Below the pieces are notes generated by a model. That model had not been told where the DNA came from, ran no database searches, and saw only the letters and a list, made by a program, of their open reading frames with translations. A program made the position numbers and the translations under genes. 7,714 bases of DNA, taken from NCBI GenBank assembly GCA_009782975.1, contig WRIA01000018.1:1-7714 (forward strand). Direction: 5' to 3'. This DNA is from Clostridiales bacterium (GTDB taxonomy: Bacteria; Bacillota_B; Dehalobacteriia; UBA4068). Positions 1 through 6,671 of this stretch are shown here, piece by piece. The first letter of the stretch is position 1; every line of letters starts with the position of its first letter.

Positions 1-172
<172 letters not shown>

Positions 173-216
173 GGCCGTATGCGAGGAGATAGAGGCGAGA
201 AAAGAGGTAATTATAA

Positions 217-2634
217 ATGAAAGTACCGTATAAGTGGCTTAAGCAGTATGTAGCCTTGGATATAGATGCCAAAGAGCTGGCCGGACGCTTTACCATGTCC
301 GGGCTGGAAGTGGAGGCGGTGGAGGAATTTGCCGCCGGTATAGAAGGTGTGGTGGTGGCGCGGGTACTATCCGCCGAGGCACATCCGGCTTCCGATCATA
401 TCAGCGTATGCCGCGTGGATAGCGGCGCCGGCATATATACTGTGCTGTGCGGCGCGCCCAATGTGGCGGCCGGCCAAACCGTGCCTTTTGCAAAAATCGG
501 CGCGCGCTTGCCCGGCGGTATGGAAATAACCGCTAAGACGGCCTTGGGCATGGTATCCGAGGGCATGATATGCTCCGCGGCGGAGCTTGGTATAGACAGC
601 GGCAGCCAGGATGGTATATGGGTGCTGCCGGATGAAGTGCCGCTGGGAGAGGATATACTGCAAGCCTTCGATCTTACAGACAGTGTTTTGGATATAGCTC
701 TTACCCCTAATCGCAGCGATTGCTTGGGTCTTTTAAACTGCGCCTACGAGGCGGCGGCGCTTACCGGCGGCCAAGTAAGGGAGCCGCGCATAGCCTATGA
801 AGAAGCCGGGCCGCCTATAGGCGGGCTTTTGCGCATAGATGTAAAGGACGCCGAACTCTGCCCCCGCTATGTTGGTCGGCTGGTACAGGGAGTAAAGATC
901 GGCCCTTCTCCCCTATGGATGCAGCAATACCTGCTGCGCGCCGGTATGCGTCCCATCAACAATGTGGTGGATATCAGCAATTTTGTGATGCTGGAGATGA
1001 ATCAGCCCCTACATACCTTCGATTACCAACAGCTTGCGGGAAAACAGATAATAGTGCGTGCCGCATTGCCCGGCGAAACCATGCGCACACTGGACGACAA
1101 GGAAAGGACCTTCGGTGGCGGGGAGATATTGATCTGCGACGGGGAAAAACCCGTATGCGTTGGCGGGGTTATGGGCGGCACAAAAACAGAAGTAACGGCC
1201 GATACGGTGGATGTTCTTATAGAATCGGCCTGCTTTAAGCCAACCAGCATCCGGCGCACAGCCCGTGGTCTGGGGCTTGTCTCCGAGGCTTCGTTGCGTT
1301 TTGAAAAAGGCGTGGATGCAGCCGCTTGCGACAAGGCTGCCCGCCGCGCCGTACAACTGCTGGTGGAATACTGCGGGGCAACCGCCGCAAGCGGCGCGCT
1401 GGATGTGGGCGGCAGGGAATCCTATCCGCCCCGGCAGGTAGTCTTAAGGCGGGAACGGGTGAACGGTCTGCTTGGTTCCTCCTACAGCATGGAAACGATA
1501 CTTGGGGTCATGCGCTCGTTATCCTTTTGTGTAAGGGAGGCCACGGCGGAAAGCGCCGTCATAGATATTCCCAGCTACCGCCAGGACATAACCATGGAGG
1601 AGGATTTGATAGAGGAAGTGGCCCGCTTGATTGGCTACGAAAGCATACCGGCCACACTGCCTTTTTCCAATGCCGGGGGCGCTCTTACCGAAGAGCAGCG
1701 GCAGTGGGAAAAACTGCGTGATCTAAACGTGGGCCTGGGCCTTTACGAAACCATAAATTATACATTTATCAGCCCCCGGGAAGCGGAAAAGCTGCTTACG
1801 GCGGAGGATCATCCCTGGCGGCGGCCGCTTATACTGGCCAACCCGCTAAACGAGGAGCAAAGCGTGATGCGCCTTTCCCTGCTGCCGGGGCTGCTTAATT
1901 GTGCCCGCCGCAACATAAGCCGCCGCAACCTTAGCCTTGCTATGTTCGAGCTTGGCTCTGTCTATGTACCCCTGCAGGAGGATACTGCCGCCGCGCAGCC
2001 GCGGGAGGAAGCTTGCTGGGGAATATTGCTGTGAGGCCTTACTCCCGCTTGTTGGCAGGAGCCGGGGCAGCGCTATGATTATTTCTATGCCAAAGGGCTT
2101 ATCGAAACTGTGGCGGCGGCGTTTTCCTGCGGCCGTTTAAGCTTTAAACGCGCCCCTACGGAGCTTTATCCATATTTACACCCCGGAAAAAGCGCCCTGG
2201 TACTGCTGGATGATACCGAACTTGGCGCTTTGGGCGAGCTTGACCCGCGGGCGGCGGCCAACTACGATCTGCCTGCCGGTACGGTGGTTGCGGAGCTTAG
2301 GTTAGCCCCTCTCTTTAAGGCGGCGCGGCAGCCCCTGTGTGCCGGTTTGCCCAAATATCCGGCCATGGAGAGGGATATAGCTTTGGTGGGCAGCGCGGAT
2401 ATAGAGGCCGCCGATATAGAAAACGCCCTGCGTGCTGCCGCCGGGCCTTTGCTGGAGCAGGTAAAGCTTTTCGATACCTATGCCGGGCCGCCCATAGCAC
2501 AAGGCCAGCGCAGTCTGGCTTATGCCTTAAGCTTCCGCGCCGCCGGGCGCACCTTAACGGATACCGAAGCGGACGCGGCCATGGAAAATATCCTGCGTGC
2601 CATGGAAGATCAGTTCGGGCTTAAACGTAGATAG
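217..2634 (+). CDS. pheT: Phenylalanyl-tRNA synthetase beta subunit, full length but interrupted by one in-frame TGA (codon 606)
   Basis: This is the non-catalytic beta chain of PheRS, which binds tRNA-Phe and edits mischarged Tyr-tRNA. The ATG at 217 has an AGAGGT ribosome site at 203-208, and the protein begins MKVPYKWLKQYV, typical of PheT. Domains in order are: an N-terminal segment; an EMAP-like tRNA-binding fold (about 40-150, with HPASDHI at 56-62); a linker with LTPNRSDCLG (162-171); the B3/B4 editing domain (about 210-390, with PINNVVDISNFVM and QPLHTFD); B5 (about 405-475, PSYRQDI); a pseudo-catalytic core (about 490-700, NPLNEEQSVMRLSLLPGLL); and the ferredoxin-fold anticodon-binding domain (about 712-805, from YPAMERDIAL). 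The total of 805 codons is normal for the family. Codon 606 (2032-2034) is TGA. The same frame resumes at once with GLTPACWQEP and the conserved DYFYAKG, so no shift is involved. If translation stopped there, the 605-residue product would lack part of the core and the whole anticodon domain. The frame ends at TAG. Confidence 0.9.
2032..2034 (+). other. In-frame TGA inside pheT (recoding, nonsense mutation or sequence error)
   Basis: The TGA interrupts the segment read as CWGILL-TGA-GLTPACW. In PheT homologues this is an (A/C)G-hydrophobic-x-G stretch. The residue before the Gly is variable, often a small or polar residue, and is Cys in E. coli PheT (LAGVICGNR, recalled from memory, not searched). 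The distance from the downstream Trp to the lysine-glycine of YAKG matches E. coli exactly (W-x13-G), so the alignment after the stop is firm. The following base is G, not the CUA context known to favour UGA read-through. A one-base change would turn the codon into Cys, Trp, Arg, Gly, Ser or Leu. The nearest downstream in-frame start-like codon, GTG at 2110, has no clear ribosome site and lies inside a conserved domain, so a separate gene is unlikely. Confidence 0.85.
2042..2061 (+). other. Stem-loop just downstream of the pheT TGA (weak SECIS candidate)
   Basis: CTCC (2042-2045) pairs with GGAG (2058-2061) and GC (2047-2048) pairs with GC (2055-2056), with a single C.A mismatch (2046/2057). 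The loop is TTGTTG (2049-2054). If T2049 and G2054 wobble-pair, the loop becomes TGTT, with G then T at its start. Bacterial SECIS elements sit directly after UGA and present a G, usually GU, near the 5' side of the apical loop. Here the loop begins 14-15 nt after the TGA, slightly closer than the range I recall for known elements (about 16-37 nt). GC-rich coding DNA forms such stems by chance, so this is only suggestive. Confidence 0.25.
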
Positions 2635-2666
2635 ATCAATACATAATATATCGTAGCGAAGCAGGC

Positions 2667-2688
2667 ATATTTAACAACTGTTAAATAT
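2667..2688. promoter_or_regulatory. Perfect palindrome over the zapA promoter, operator-like
   Basis: The arms ATATTTAACA (2667-2676) and TGTTAAATAT (2679-2688) are exact inverted repeats of 10 bp with a 2-nt centre (AC). The 2-nt centre is too tight for an ideal RNA hairpin, and no T-run follows, so a terminator for pheT is unlikely. Its placement on the -35 box and spacer suggests a binding site for a dimeric repressor. I do not recognise the site as that of a known regulator. Confidence 0.5.
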
Positions 2689-2698
2689 CTGTTATTAT
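2671..2698 (+). promoter_or_regulatory. Probable sigma-A promoter for zapA and the NIF3-like gene
   Basis: A -35 box TTAACA (2671-2676, 5 of 6 to consensus) is followed by a 16-nt spacer and a -10 box TATTAT (2693-2698, 5 of 6). Transcription would begin near 2705, about 24 nt before the zapA ATG, leaving a short leader with the strong ribosome site GGAGGT (2717-2722). The local AT-rich character stands out from the flanking GC-rich coding DNA. The palindrome at 2667-2688 covers the -35 box and most of the spacer. Confidence 0.55.
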
Positions 2699-2709
2699 CG
2701 GTCACCGAT
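2697..2709. repeat. Short inverted repeat at the predicted transcription start
   Basis: ATCGGT (2697-2702) and ACCGAT (2704-2709) are exact inverted repeats around a single C. The element overlaps the last bases of the -10 box and the predicted start site. It could be a second protein-binding half or chance; the short arms make the call weak. Confidence 0.25.
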
Positions 2710-2728
2710 CGCTTTTGGAGGTCTTGAT

Positions 2729-3016
2729 ATGCCGGAAGAAGCTGTATTGCAGGAAGAATTGGACGGACAAACTTATGTGCTGCGCGGGCCGGTCAGTAAG
2801 GAGCGGCTGAAGCAGATATCCGGTTCGGTGGCGCAAAAAATCGCCGCCGTGCGGGAGCGCAGCCCGTATTATTCCTCCACCCGTACCGCCATGCTGGTGG
2901 CGCTGCAAATAGCAGAGGAACTGCTGGCCTTACAGGATGAATACCTGGAAATGCTGGAAGCTGCGGATATAGGCGGGGTGGAGCTTGCGGAAAATAACCG
3001 GAAGAAAGGGGAATAA
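2729..3016 (+). CDS. zapA: Cell division protein ZapA
   Basis: This 95-residue protein is a small cytoplasmic FtsZ-associated factor that bundles or stabilises FtsZ filaments at the division ring. The N-terminal half has the ZapA beta-alpha fold: residues about 8-20 form the strand region with DGQTYVLRG, followed by SKERLKQISGSVAQKIAAVRE. The motif SSTRTAMLVALQIAEELLAL (about 49-68) is the family signature, and the protein ends in a charged helix that in relatives makes the dimer coiled coil. The length is normal for Gram-positive ZapA. The ATG is preceded by GGAGGT (2717-2722) at 6-nt spacing. It lies 94 nt after pheT behind its own likely promoter, and the pheT-zapA neighbourhood is common in Bacillota, which supports the name. 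It ends TAA, 3 nt before the NIF3-like gene. Confidence 0.88.
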   Translation: MPEEAVLQEELDGQTYVLRGPVSKERLKQISGSVAQKIAAVRERSPYYSSTRTAMLVALQIAEELLALQDEYLEMLEAADIGGVELAENNRKKGE

Positions 3017-3019
3017 AGC

Positions 3020-3982
3020 ATGAAATTACAGGAGATATATGCTCTGGCGGTGCAAATGGGCATGGAAAACGACCCCCGCGGAGCGGAGGCGGTGCAAAAG
3101 GAACTGGATAAAGCCCAAAAAGCCTTCTCTAAACTGGACGAGGAGGACAAAGCTTTTTTCGATAAGGAGACCCTGGCCAACCCCTATGCCGATACACGCA
3201 TCCTGGGGGGAGAACCGGATATGGAGGTATCCAAGATATATTGCGGCGTGGATATAGAAAGCGGCGAGGTGGCGGTGGCGGATGCGCTAAACCGCCGCGG
3301 CGAGGGCATAGATCTGCTTTTGGCCCATCACCCGGAGGGCGCCGCGCTGGCCGCGCTCCCCGATGTTATGCACCTGCAAAGCGGCTATCTGGCCAGCGTG
3401 GGCGTTAAGCCTAATCTGGCCGAAAGCCTGATGGACGAGCGCATCAAGGAGGTGCGTAAAAGCATAAGCGTAACCAATCATCTGCGGGCCGTACACTCCG
3501 CAAAGTTGTTGGGGCTGGCCTTTATGTGCGTTCATACTCCCTGCGACAATCTTGTAACAAAGTTCGTGGGGGATTTTTTAGAGGCGGAGCAGCCCGGTAC
3601 ACTGGAGGATCTGTGCAAGTGTCTGCGCAAAATACCGGAATACCGCTTTTCCGCCGAACATAATAACCCGGCCCAGATAGTAAACGGCAGCGGCTCTTAC
3701 AGCGTGGGGAAGATAATGATAGATTTTACCGGCGGCACCAGCGGTCATAAGGATAACATGAAGGCCCTCTCCGAAGCCGGTATTTCCACTGTGGTATGTA
3801 TGCATGCCACCGAGGGTATGCTGGAAAGCGCCAAGGCGGCGCGGTTGAACATGGTGATAGCAGGTCATATAGCCAGCGACAATGTGGGCCTTAACCTGTT
3901 TTTGGATCGTCTGGAAGCCTCAGGTATAGATATAGTGGCCTGTTCCGGTCTGGTGCGGGTGAAAAGGGCGGTAAAAAACTGA
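3020..3982 (+). CDS. NIF3-like (NGG1p-interacting factor 3 family) metal-binding protein
   Basis: This 320-residue protein belongs to the NIF3/DUF34 superfamily, in which a dinuclear metal site is held by His and acidic residues. Its cellular role is unsettled. Visible signatures are EVSKIYCGVDIESGEVAVADAL (69-90), the metal-site motif LAHHPEG (101-107), TNHLRAVHSAKLLGLAF (152-168), HTPCDN (172-177), FTGGTSGHKDN (236-246), MHATEG (261-266) and AGHIASDN (281-288); the last His and Asp are likely ligands. Residues 1-65 are a charged helical extension ahead of the core fold. I recall the same arrangement in a roughly 320-residue clostridial and thermophile branch of NIF3. The ribosome site AAGGGG (about 3006-3011) overlaps the end of zapA, and the 3-nt gap implies co-transcription and perhaps translational coupling. 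The stop is TGA. The family assignment is firm; the function is not. Confidence 0.85.
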   Translation: MKLQEIYALAVQMGMENDPRGAEAVQKELDKAQKAFSKLDEEDKAFFDKETLANPYADTRILGGEPDMEVSKIYCGVDIESGEVAVADALNRRGEGIDLLLAHHPEGAALAALPDVMHLQSGYLASVGVKPNLAESLMDERIKEVRKSISVTNHLRAVHSAKLLGLAFMCVHTPCDNLVTKFVGDFLEAEQPGTLEDLCKCLRKIPEYRFSAEHNNPAQIVNGSGSYSVGKIMIDFTGGTSGHKDNMKALSEAGISTVVCMHATEGMLESAKAARLNMVIAGHIASDNVGLNLFLDRLEASGIDIVACSGLVRVKRAVKN

Positions 3983-4035
3983 CCATATATTGACCGTACA
4001 ATGTAAAAAATCACCATAAAACCGGCGGTAAAAAT

Positions 4036-4098
4036 ATTTGCGTTTCTAAACATTTTATTTAACTTCCTAAACAAAATATTTAACTTCCTAAACATTTT
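4036..4098. repeat. Three tandem 21-bp repeats in the gap before the U32 gene
   Basis: The units run 4036-4056, 4057-4077 and 4078-4098. Units 2 and 3 share the 17-base core ATTTAACTTCCTAAACA exactly, and unit 1 matches it at 13 of 17 positions. CTAAACA recurs at 4046-4052, 4067-4073 and 4088-4094, exactly 21 bp apart, and appears once inverted as TGTTTAG at 4100-4106. A 21-bp period is two turns of B-DNA, so each copy faces the same side of the helix, as in arrays of regulator sites. I do not recognise the regulator. The rest of the 187-nt gap (3983-4035 and 4123-4169) is AT-rich and has no clear gene or intrinsic terminator. Confidence 0.7.
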
Positions 4099-4106
4099 GT
4101 GTTTAG
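4088..4106 (+). repeat. Inverted repeat closing the 21-bp array
   Basis: CTAAACA (4088-4094) and TGTTTAG (4100-4106) are exact 7-bp inverted repeats around TTTTG. As RNA the 3' arm could instead pair with the second tandem unit (CTAAACAAAA from 4067), giving about 10 pairs with a one-base bulge. Two mutually exclusive structures are therefore possible. The element may equally be a double-stranded operator. Confidence 0.45.
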
Positions 4107-4122
4107 TAAAATTTGATTTTAC
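4106..4122 (+). repeat. Second inverted repeat abutting the first
   Basis: GTAAAAT (4106-4112) and ATTTTAC (4116-4122) are exact 7-bp inverted repeats around TTG. It shares base 4106 with the preceding inverted repeat. No T-run follows, so it is not a standard terminator. It would overlap a possible -35 element of the U32 promoter. Confidence 0.4.
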
Positions 4123-4143
4123 AAAGCAGTTAAGCCGTATCAT
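4113..4143 (+). promoter_or_regulatory. Weak promoter candidate for the U32 gene
   Basis: A -10 like TATCAT (4138-4143, 5 of 6) sits 27 nt before the ATG. The best -35 is TTGATT (4113-4118), which leaves a long 19-nt spacer, so the match is poor. Another -35-like TTGACC lies at 3990-3995, just after the NIF3 gene, without a convincing -10. The start site cannot be decided from sequence. The ribosome site GGAGAGGA (4156-4163) is strong, 6 nt before the ATG at 4170. Confidence 0.25.
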
Positions 4144-4169
4144 TTATCATATTTTGGAGAGGAAAGTAT

Positions 4170-6647
4170 ATGACAGAGTTGATGGCTCCTGCCGGCAATA
4201 TGGATGCCTTAAAGGCCGCTATAGCAAATGGCGCAGATGCCGTTTACCTGGGCGGTCCGCAATTTTCAGCCCGCGCTCTGGCCGAGAATTTCAGCGAGGA
4301 GGAATTGGCGGAAGCCCTGCGTCTTGCGCATTTTTACGGCGTAAAGCTATATCTGGCGGTAAACACCCTGCTTTCGGATCGGGAATTGGCCCCGGCGCTG
4401 GAATTTATAGCCAACTACTACAAAGCTGGCCTGGATGGTGTGATAGTGCAGGATATGGGCCTGCTGCACCTGCTGCGGGAAACCATGGGGGATATGCCGA
4501 TACACGCCAGCACACAAATGACCGTTACCAACGCTGCCGCCACCCGTTTTCTGGCCTCTTTGGGCGTAAGCCGCGTCATTTTGGCGCGGGAGCTTTCCTT
4601 TGCCGAGATCAAGGCCATAAACAAGGACTCCCTGGTGGAACTGGAAGTCTTTGTCCACGGCGCGCTGTGCTTTTGTTATTCCGGCCAATGCCTTATGAGC
4701 AGTATGATAGGAGGCCGCAGCGGCAACCGAGGCCGTTGCGCCCAGCCCTGCCGCCTGCCCTATACACTTACCGACACGGAGGGCGATCCGCTGCCCGTAA
4801 AAGAACAGGGGGATTATTTGCTCTCCCCCAAGGATCTGGTGGGCTATTGGCGGCTGGAGGAACTGCATGAGCTTGGTCTGGCCGCCTGGAAAATAGAGGG
4901 GCGGATGAAAAAGCCGGAATATGTGGCCACGGCCTGCCGCATATACAGCTCTTATCTGCGCCTGCTGGACGAGCGCCGCGTTATTTACCAGGAGGAAGAC
5001 GAACAGCGCCAGTTGCTGCAAATGTTCAACCGCGACTACTGTCACGGATATTGGGACGGCAAACCCGGCGCCTCTCTTATTAGCTATAAGCGTCCTAATA
5101 ACCGCGGCGTATTTCTGGGCCGGGTGCTGCACCGCACGGAAGCAGGGCTGGTCATCAAGGTAGAGCAGCCCTTGGCCTTGGGGGATGGATTGGAAGTATG
5201 GGTCAGCAGCGGCGGGCGCTACGGCCTTACCGTAGAGAGGCTCTATAAGGGCGGCGATGCAGTTAAGGAAGCTTGCCCCGGCGATACGGTTTCCATACCG
5301 GCTACGGCCGGTAAAAGCGGCGATCGCGTTTTTAAAACATACGACGAGCCGCTTACACTTTCCGCCCGCCTTTCTTACGCCAAGCTGCCGGAGAAGAAAT
5401 TGCATTTTGATCTGTTTGCCGTCGCGGGCCGGCCGCTGAAGATATGCGCCAGGGATGAGGACGGTTTTGCCGCCGAGGCGGTATCCGAATATATGGTGGA
5501 GCAAGCCCGCACCACCGCCTGCGATTGGCAGACAGCCCAAGCCCAGCTTTCCCGCTTGGGTGGCACCGGTTACTGTTTTGGTTCCCTGGACGGCGAACTG
5601 GAGGAAGGCGTTATGCTGCCGGTCTCCGTGCTTAATGCCTGCCGCCGGGAATTGGTGGCCGCCATTATGGAACAGCGGCAAAGCGCTGCGACACGGCCCG
5701 CGCCGGAATTGCCGCAGGTGTGGCCGCTAAAAGGCAAGGAGCGCCGCCGGGAAAGCGGTAAGGAAAAGCCCTTGCAGCTTTCCGCCCTAACAGATGATGC
5801 GGAATTACTGCCATTGCTGCTTAACGCCGGTATAAAGGATATATATTTCGGCACGGAGGGCTTTGCTCCCGGCCCCGGCCCGGATGAACTGGATTGGCGC
5901 TCCCTGATAAAAAGCGCCGGTAAAGGTGGAGGAAAGCTGGCGGCCAGCCTGCCCCGTATAATCCGCGCGGGGGAGGAAGAAGCGTGGGTCAAGCGTATAG
6001 CCGCCTGGCAGGGATCACGTTTGCCGGCCCTGCTCCTTAATCACGGAGGGCAGTTCGAGCTGGCCGCCCAAGCCGGCTGGCAGGGGGCACTGTACGGCGG
6101 GCCGGGCTTAAACCTTTACAATTCCCACAGCTATCTGCTTTTTAGTAAGCTTGGCTTGAAACGCCTTACACTTTCGCCGGAACTGAACATATCTCAGCTT
6201 GCGGAGCTGGATGGCAAGGGAGCGGAAAAAGAAGTTATGGCCCAGGGAGCGTTGCCCTTGATGGTAAGCGAGCATTGCGCTTTAGGAGCCCTAATGGGCG
6301 GTCACGACAAAGAAAATGCCTGTTCGGCTCCTTGCCGCGATCGTGGTGATTATGCCCTATGCGATGAAAAAGGCTTTATCTTCCCCTGCAAAAGCGATGC
6401 CGCCTGCCGTATGCATATATTCAATTCCCGGCAATTATGCCTGTTATCGGAGATACCCGCCCTTAAAGAGGCCGGTGTTAAGCGTCTGTGCCTGGATCTG
6501 CGCTTATACGAACATCATCATGCATTAAGGCTGATTAGCCTGTATCAGCTGGCCATGAAGGATGAATGGGGGTATAAAGAGGCGCTGGAAAAGCTGCCGC
6601 AGGTCGTACGGGAGTACACAAAGGGTCACCTGCACAGGGGGGTATAA
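4170..6647 (+). CDS. U32 family / DUF3656 protein, probable RlhA-like 23S rRNA cytidine hydroxylase
   Basis: This 825-residue protein is of the kind usually labelled 'peptidase U32' or 'collagenase-like protease'. The relative RlhA (YdcP) of E. coli hydroxylates C2501 of 23S rRNA, and several other U32 proteins are iron-sulfur RNA- or quinone-modifying enzymes, so RNA modification is more likely than proteolysis. The barrel begins ELMAPAGNMDALKAAIANGADAVY-type (3-26). The core signature is FVHGALCFCYSGQC (161-174) followed by GGRSGNRGRCAQPCR (181-195), with Cys 167, 169, 174, 190 and 194 as candidate cluster ligands, then AAWKIEGRMKKPEYV (238-252). DUF3656 spans about 387-505. A C-terminal domain (about 535-825) brings a second Cys-rich motif (703, 718, 722, 731, 740, 746) and ends TKGHLHRGV, a family-typical tail. 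It is longer than E. coli RlhA (about 650) but in line with long clostridial forms. It is preceded by GGAGAGGA at 6-nt spacing and lies 5' of mutS2, a common Bacillota pairing. Confidence 0.85.
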   Translation: MTELMAPAGNMDALKAAIANGADAVYLGGPQFSARALAENFSEEELAEALRLAHFYGVKLYLAVNTLLSDRELAPALEFIANYYKAGLDGVIVQDMGLLHLLRETMGDMPIHASTQMTVTNAAATRFLASLGVSRVILARELSFAEIKAINKDSLVELEVFVHGALCFCYSGQCLMSSMIGGRSGNRGRCAQPCRLPYTLTDTEGDPLPVKEQGDYLLSPKDLVGYWRLEELHELGLAAWKIEGRMKKPEYVATACRIYSSYLRLLDERRVIYQEEDEQRQLLQMFNRDYCHGYWDGKPGASLISYKRPNNRGVFLGRVLHRTEAGLVIKVEQPLALGDGLEVWVSSGGRYGLTVERLYKGGDAVKEACPGDTVSIPATAGKSGDRVFKTYDEPLTLSARLSYAKLPEKKLHFDLFAVAGRPLKICARDEDGFAAEAVSEYMVEQARTTACDWQTAQAQLSRLGGTGYCFGSLDGELEEGVMLPVSVLNACRRELVAAIMEQRQSAATRPAPELPQVWPLKGKERRRESGKEKPLQLSALTDDAELLPLLLNAGIKDIYFGTEGFAPGPGPDELDWRSLIKSAGKGGGKLAASLPRIIRAGEEEAWVKRIAAWQGSRLPALLLNHGGQFELAAQAGWQGALYGGPGLNLYNSHSYLLFSKLGLKRLTLSPELNISQLAELDGKGAEKEVMAQGALPLMVSEHCALGALMGGHDKENACSAPCRDRGDYALCDEKGFIFPCKSDAACRMHIFNSRQLCLLSEIPALKEAGVKRLCLDLRLYEHHHALRLISLYQLAMKDEWGYKEALEKLPQVVREYTKGHLHRGV

Positions 6648-6650
6648 AGC

Positions 6651-6667
6651 GGGCTGCTGCACAGCCC
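6651..6667 (+). repeat. GC-rich hairpin just after the U32 stop codon
   Basis: GGGCTG (6651-6656) and CAGCCC (6662-6667) are exact inverted repeats around CTGCA, starting 3 nt after the TAA. No T-tract follows (TGGCGCTTAG), so an intrinsic terminator is not supported. It could be an mRNA 3'-end stabilising structure. Confidence 0.3.
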
Positions 6668-6671
6668 TGGC

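Noticed and set aside
2110..2634. A separate 174-codon gene starting at GTG 2110
   Set aside because: It is in the same frame as pheT and is its C-terminal part (anticodon-binding domain). The start lies within a conserved segment and has no ribosome site.
217..2634. Genome-wide reassignment of UGA to a sense codon
   Set aside because: pheS and the NIF3-like gene both stop at TGA exactly where their families end, and Trp is written TGG throughout. Only one internal TGA occurs in the window.
2667..2688. Intrinsic terminator after pheT
   Set aside because: The palindrome is AT-only near its ends, has a 2-nt centre and no following T-run.
3967..4034. Direct repeat GGCGGTAAAAA at 3967-3977 and 4024-4034
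   Set aside because: It is short, with one copy inside the end of the NIF3-like coding sequence. Chance is a sufficient explanation.
3865..4143. A 92-codon minus-strand frame whose translation contains repeated FRKLN-type units
   Set aside because: The repeated peptide is simply the 21-bp DNA repeats read in frame. It has no ribosome site and half of it is antisense to the NIF3-like gene.
4097..4870. A 257-codon + strand open frame overlapping the start of the U32 gene
   Set aside because: It is a shifted-frame shadow of the U32 gene. Its translation is low-complexity in Gly, Arg and Ala, and it has no ribosome site at its ATG inside the repeat region.
4347..5681. A 444-codon open frame on the minus strand opposite the U32 gene
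   Set aside because: It lies wholly inside a well-supported + strand gene, its translation shows no recognisable domain, and long antisense frames are expected in GC-rich coding DNA.
6651..6667. Intrinsic terminator after the U32 gene
   Set aside because: The stem is good but no T-tract follows, so only a hairpin is reported.
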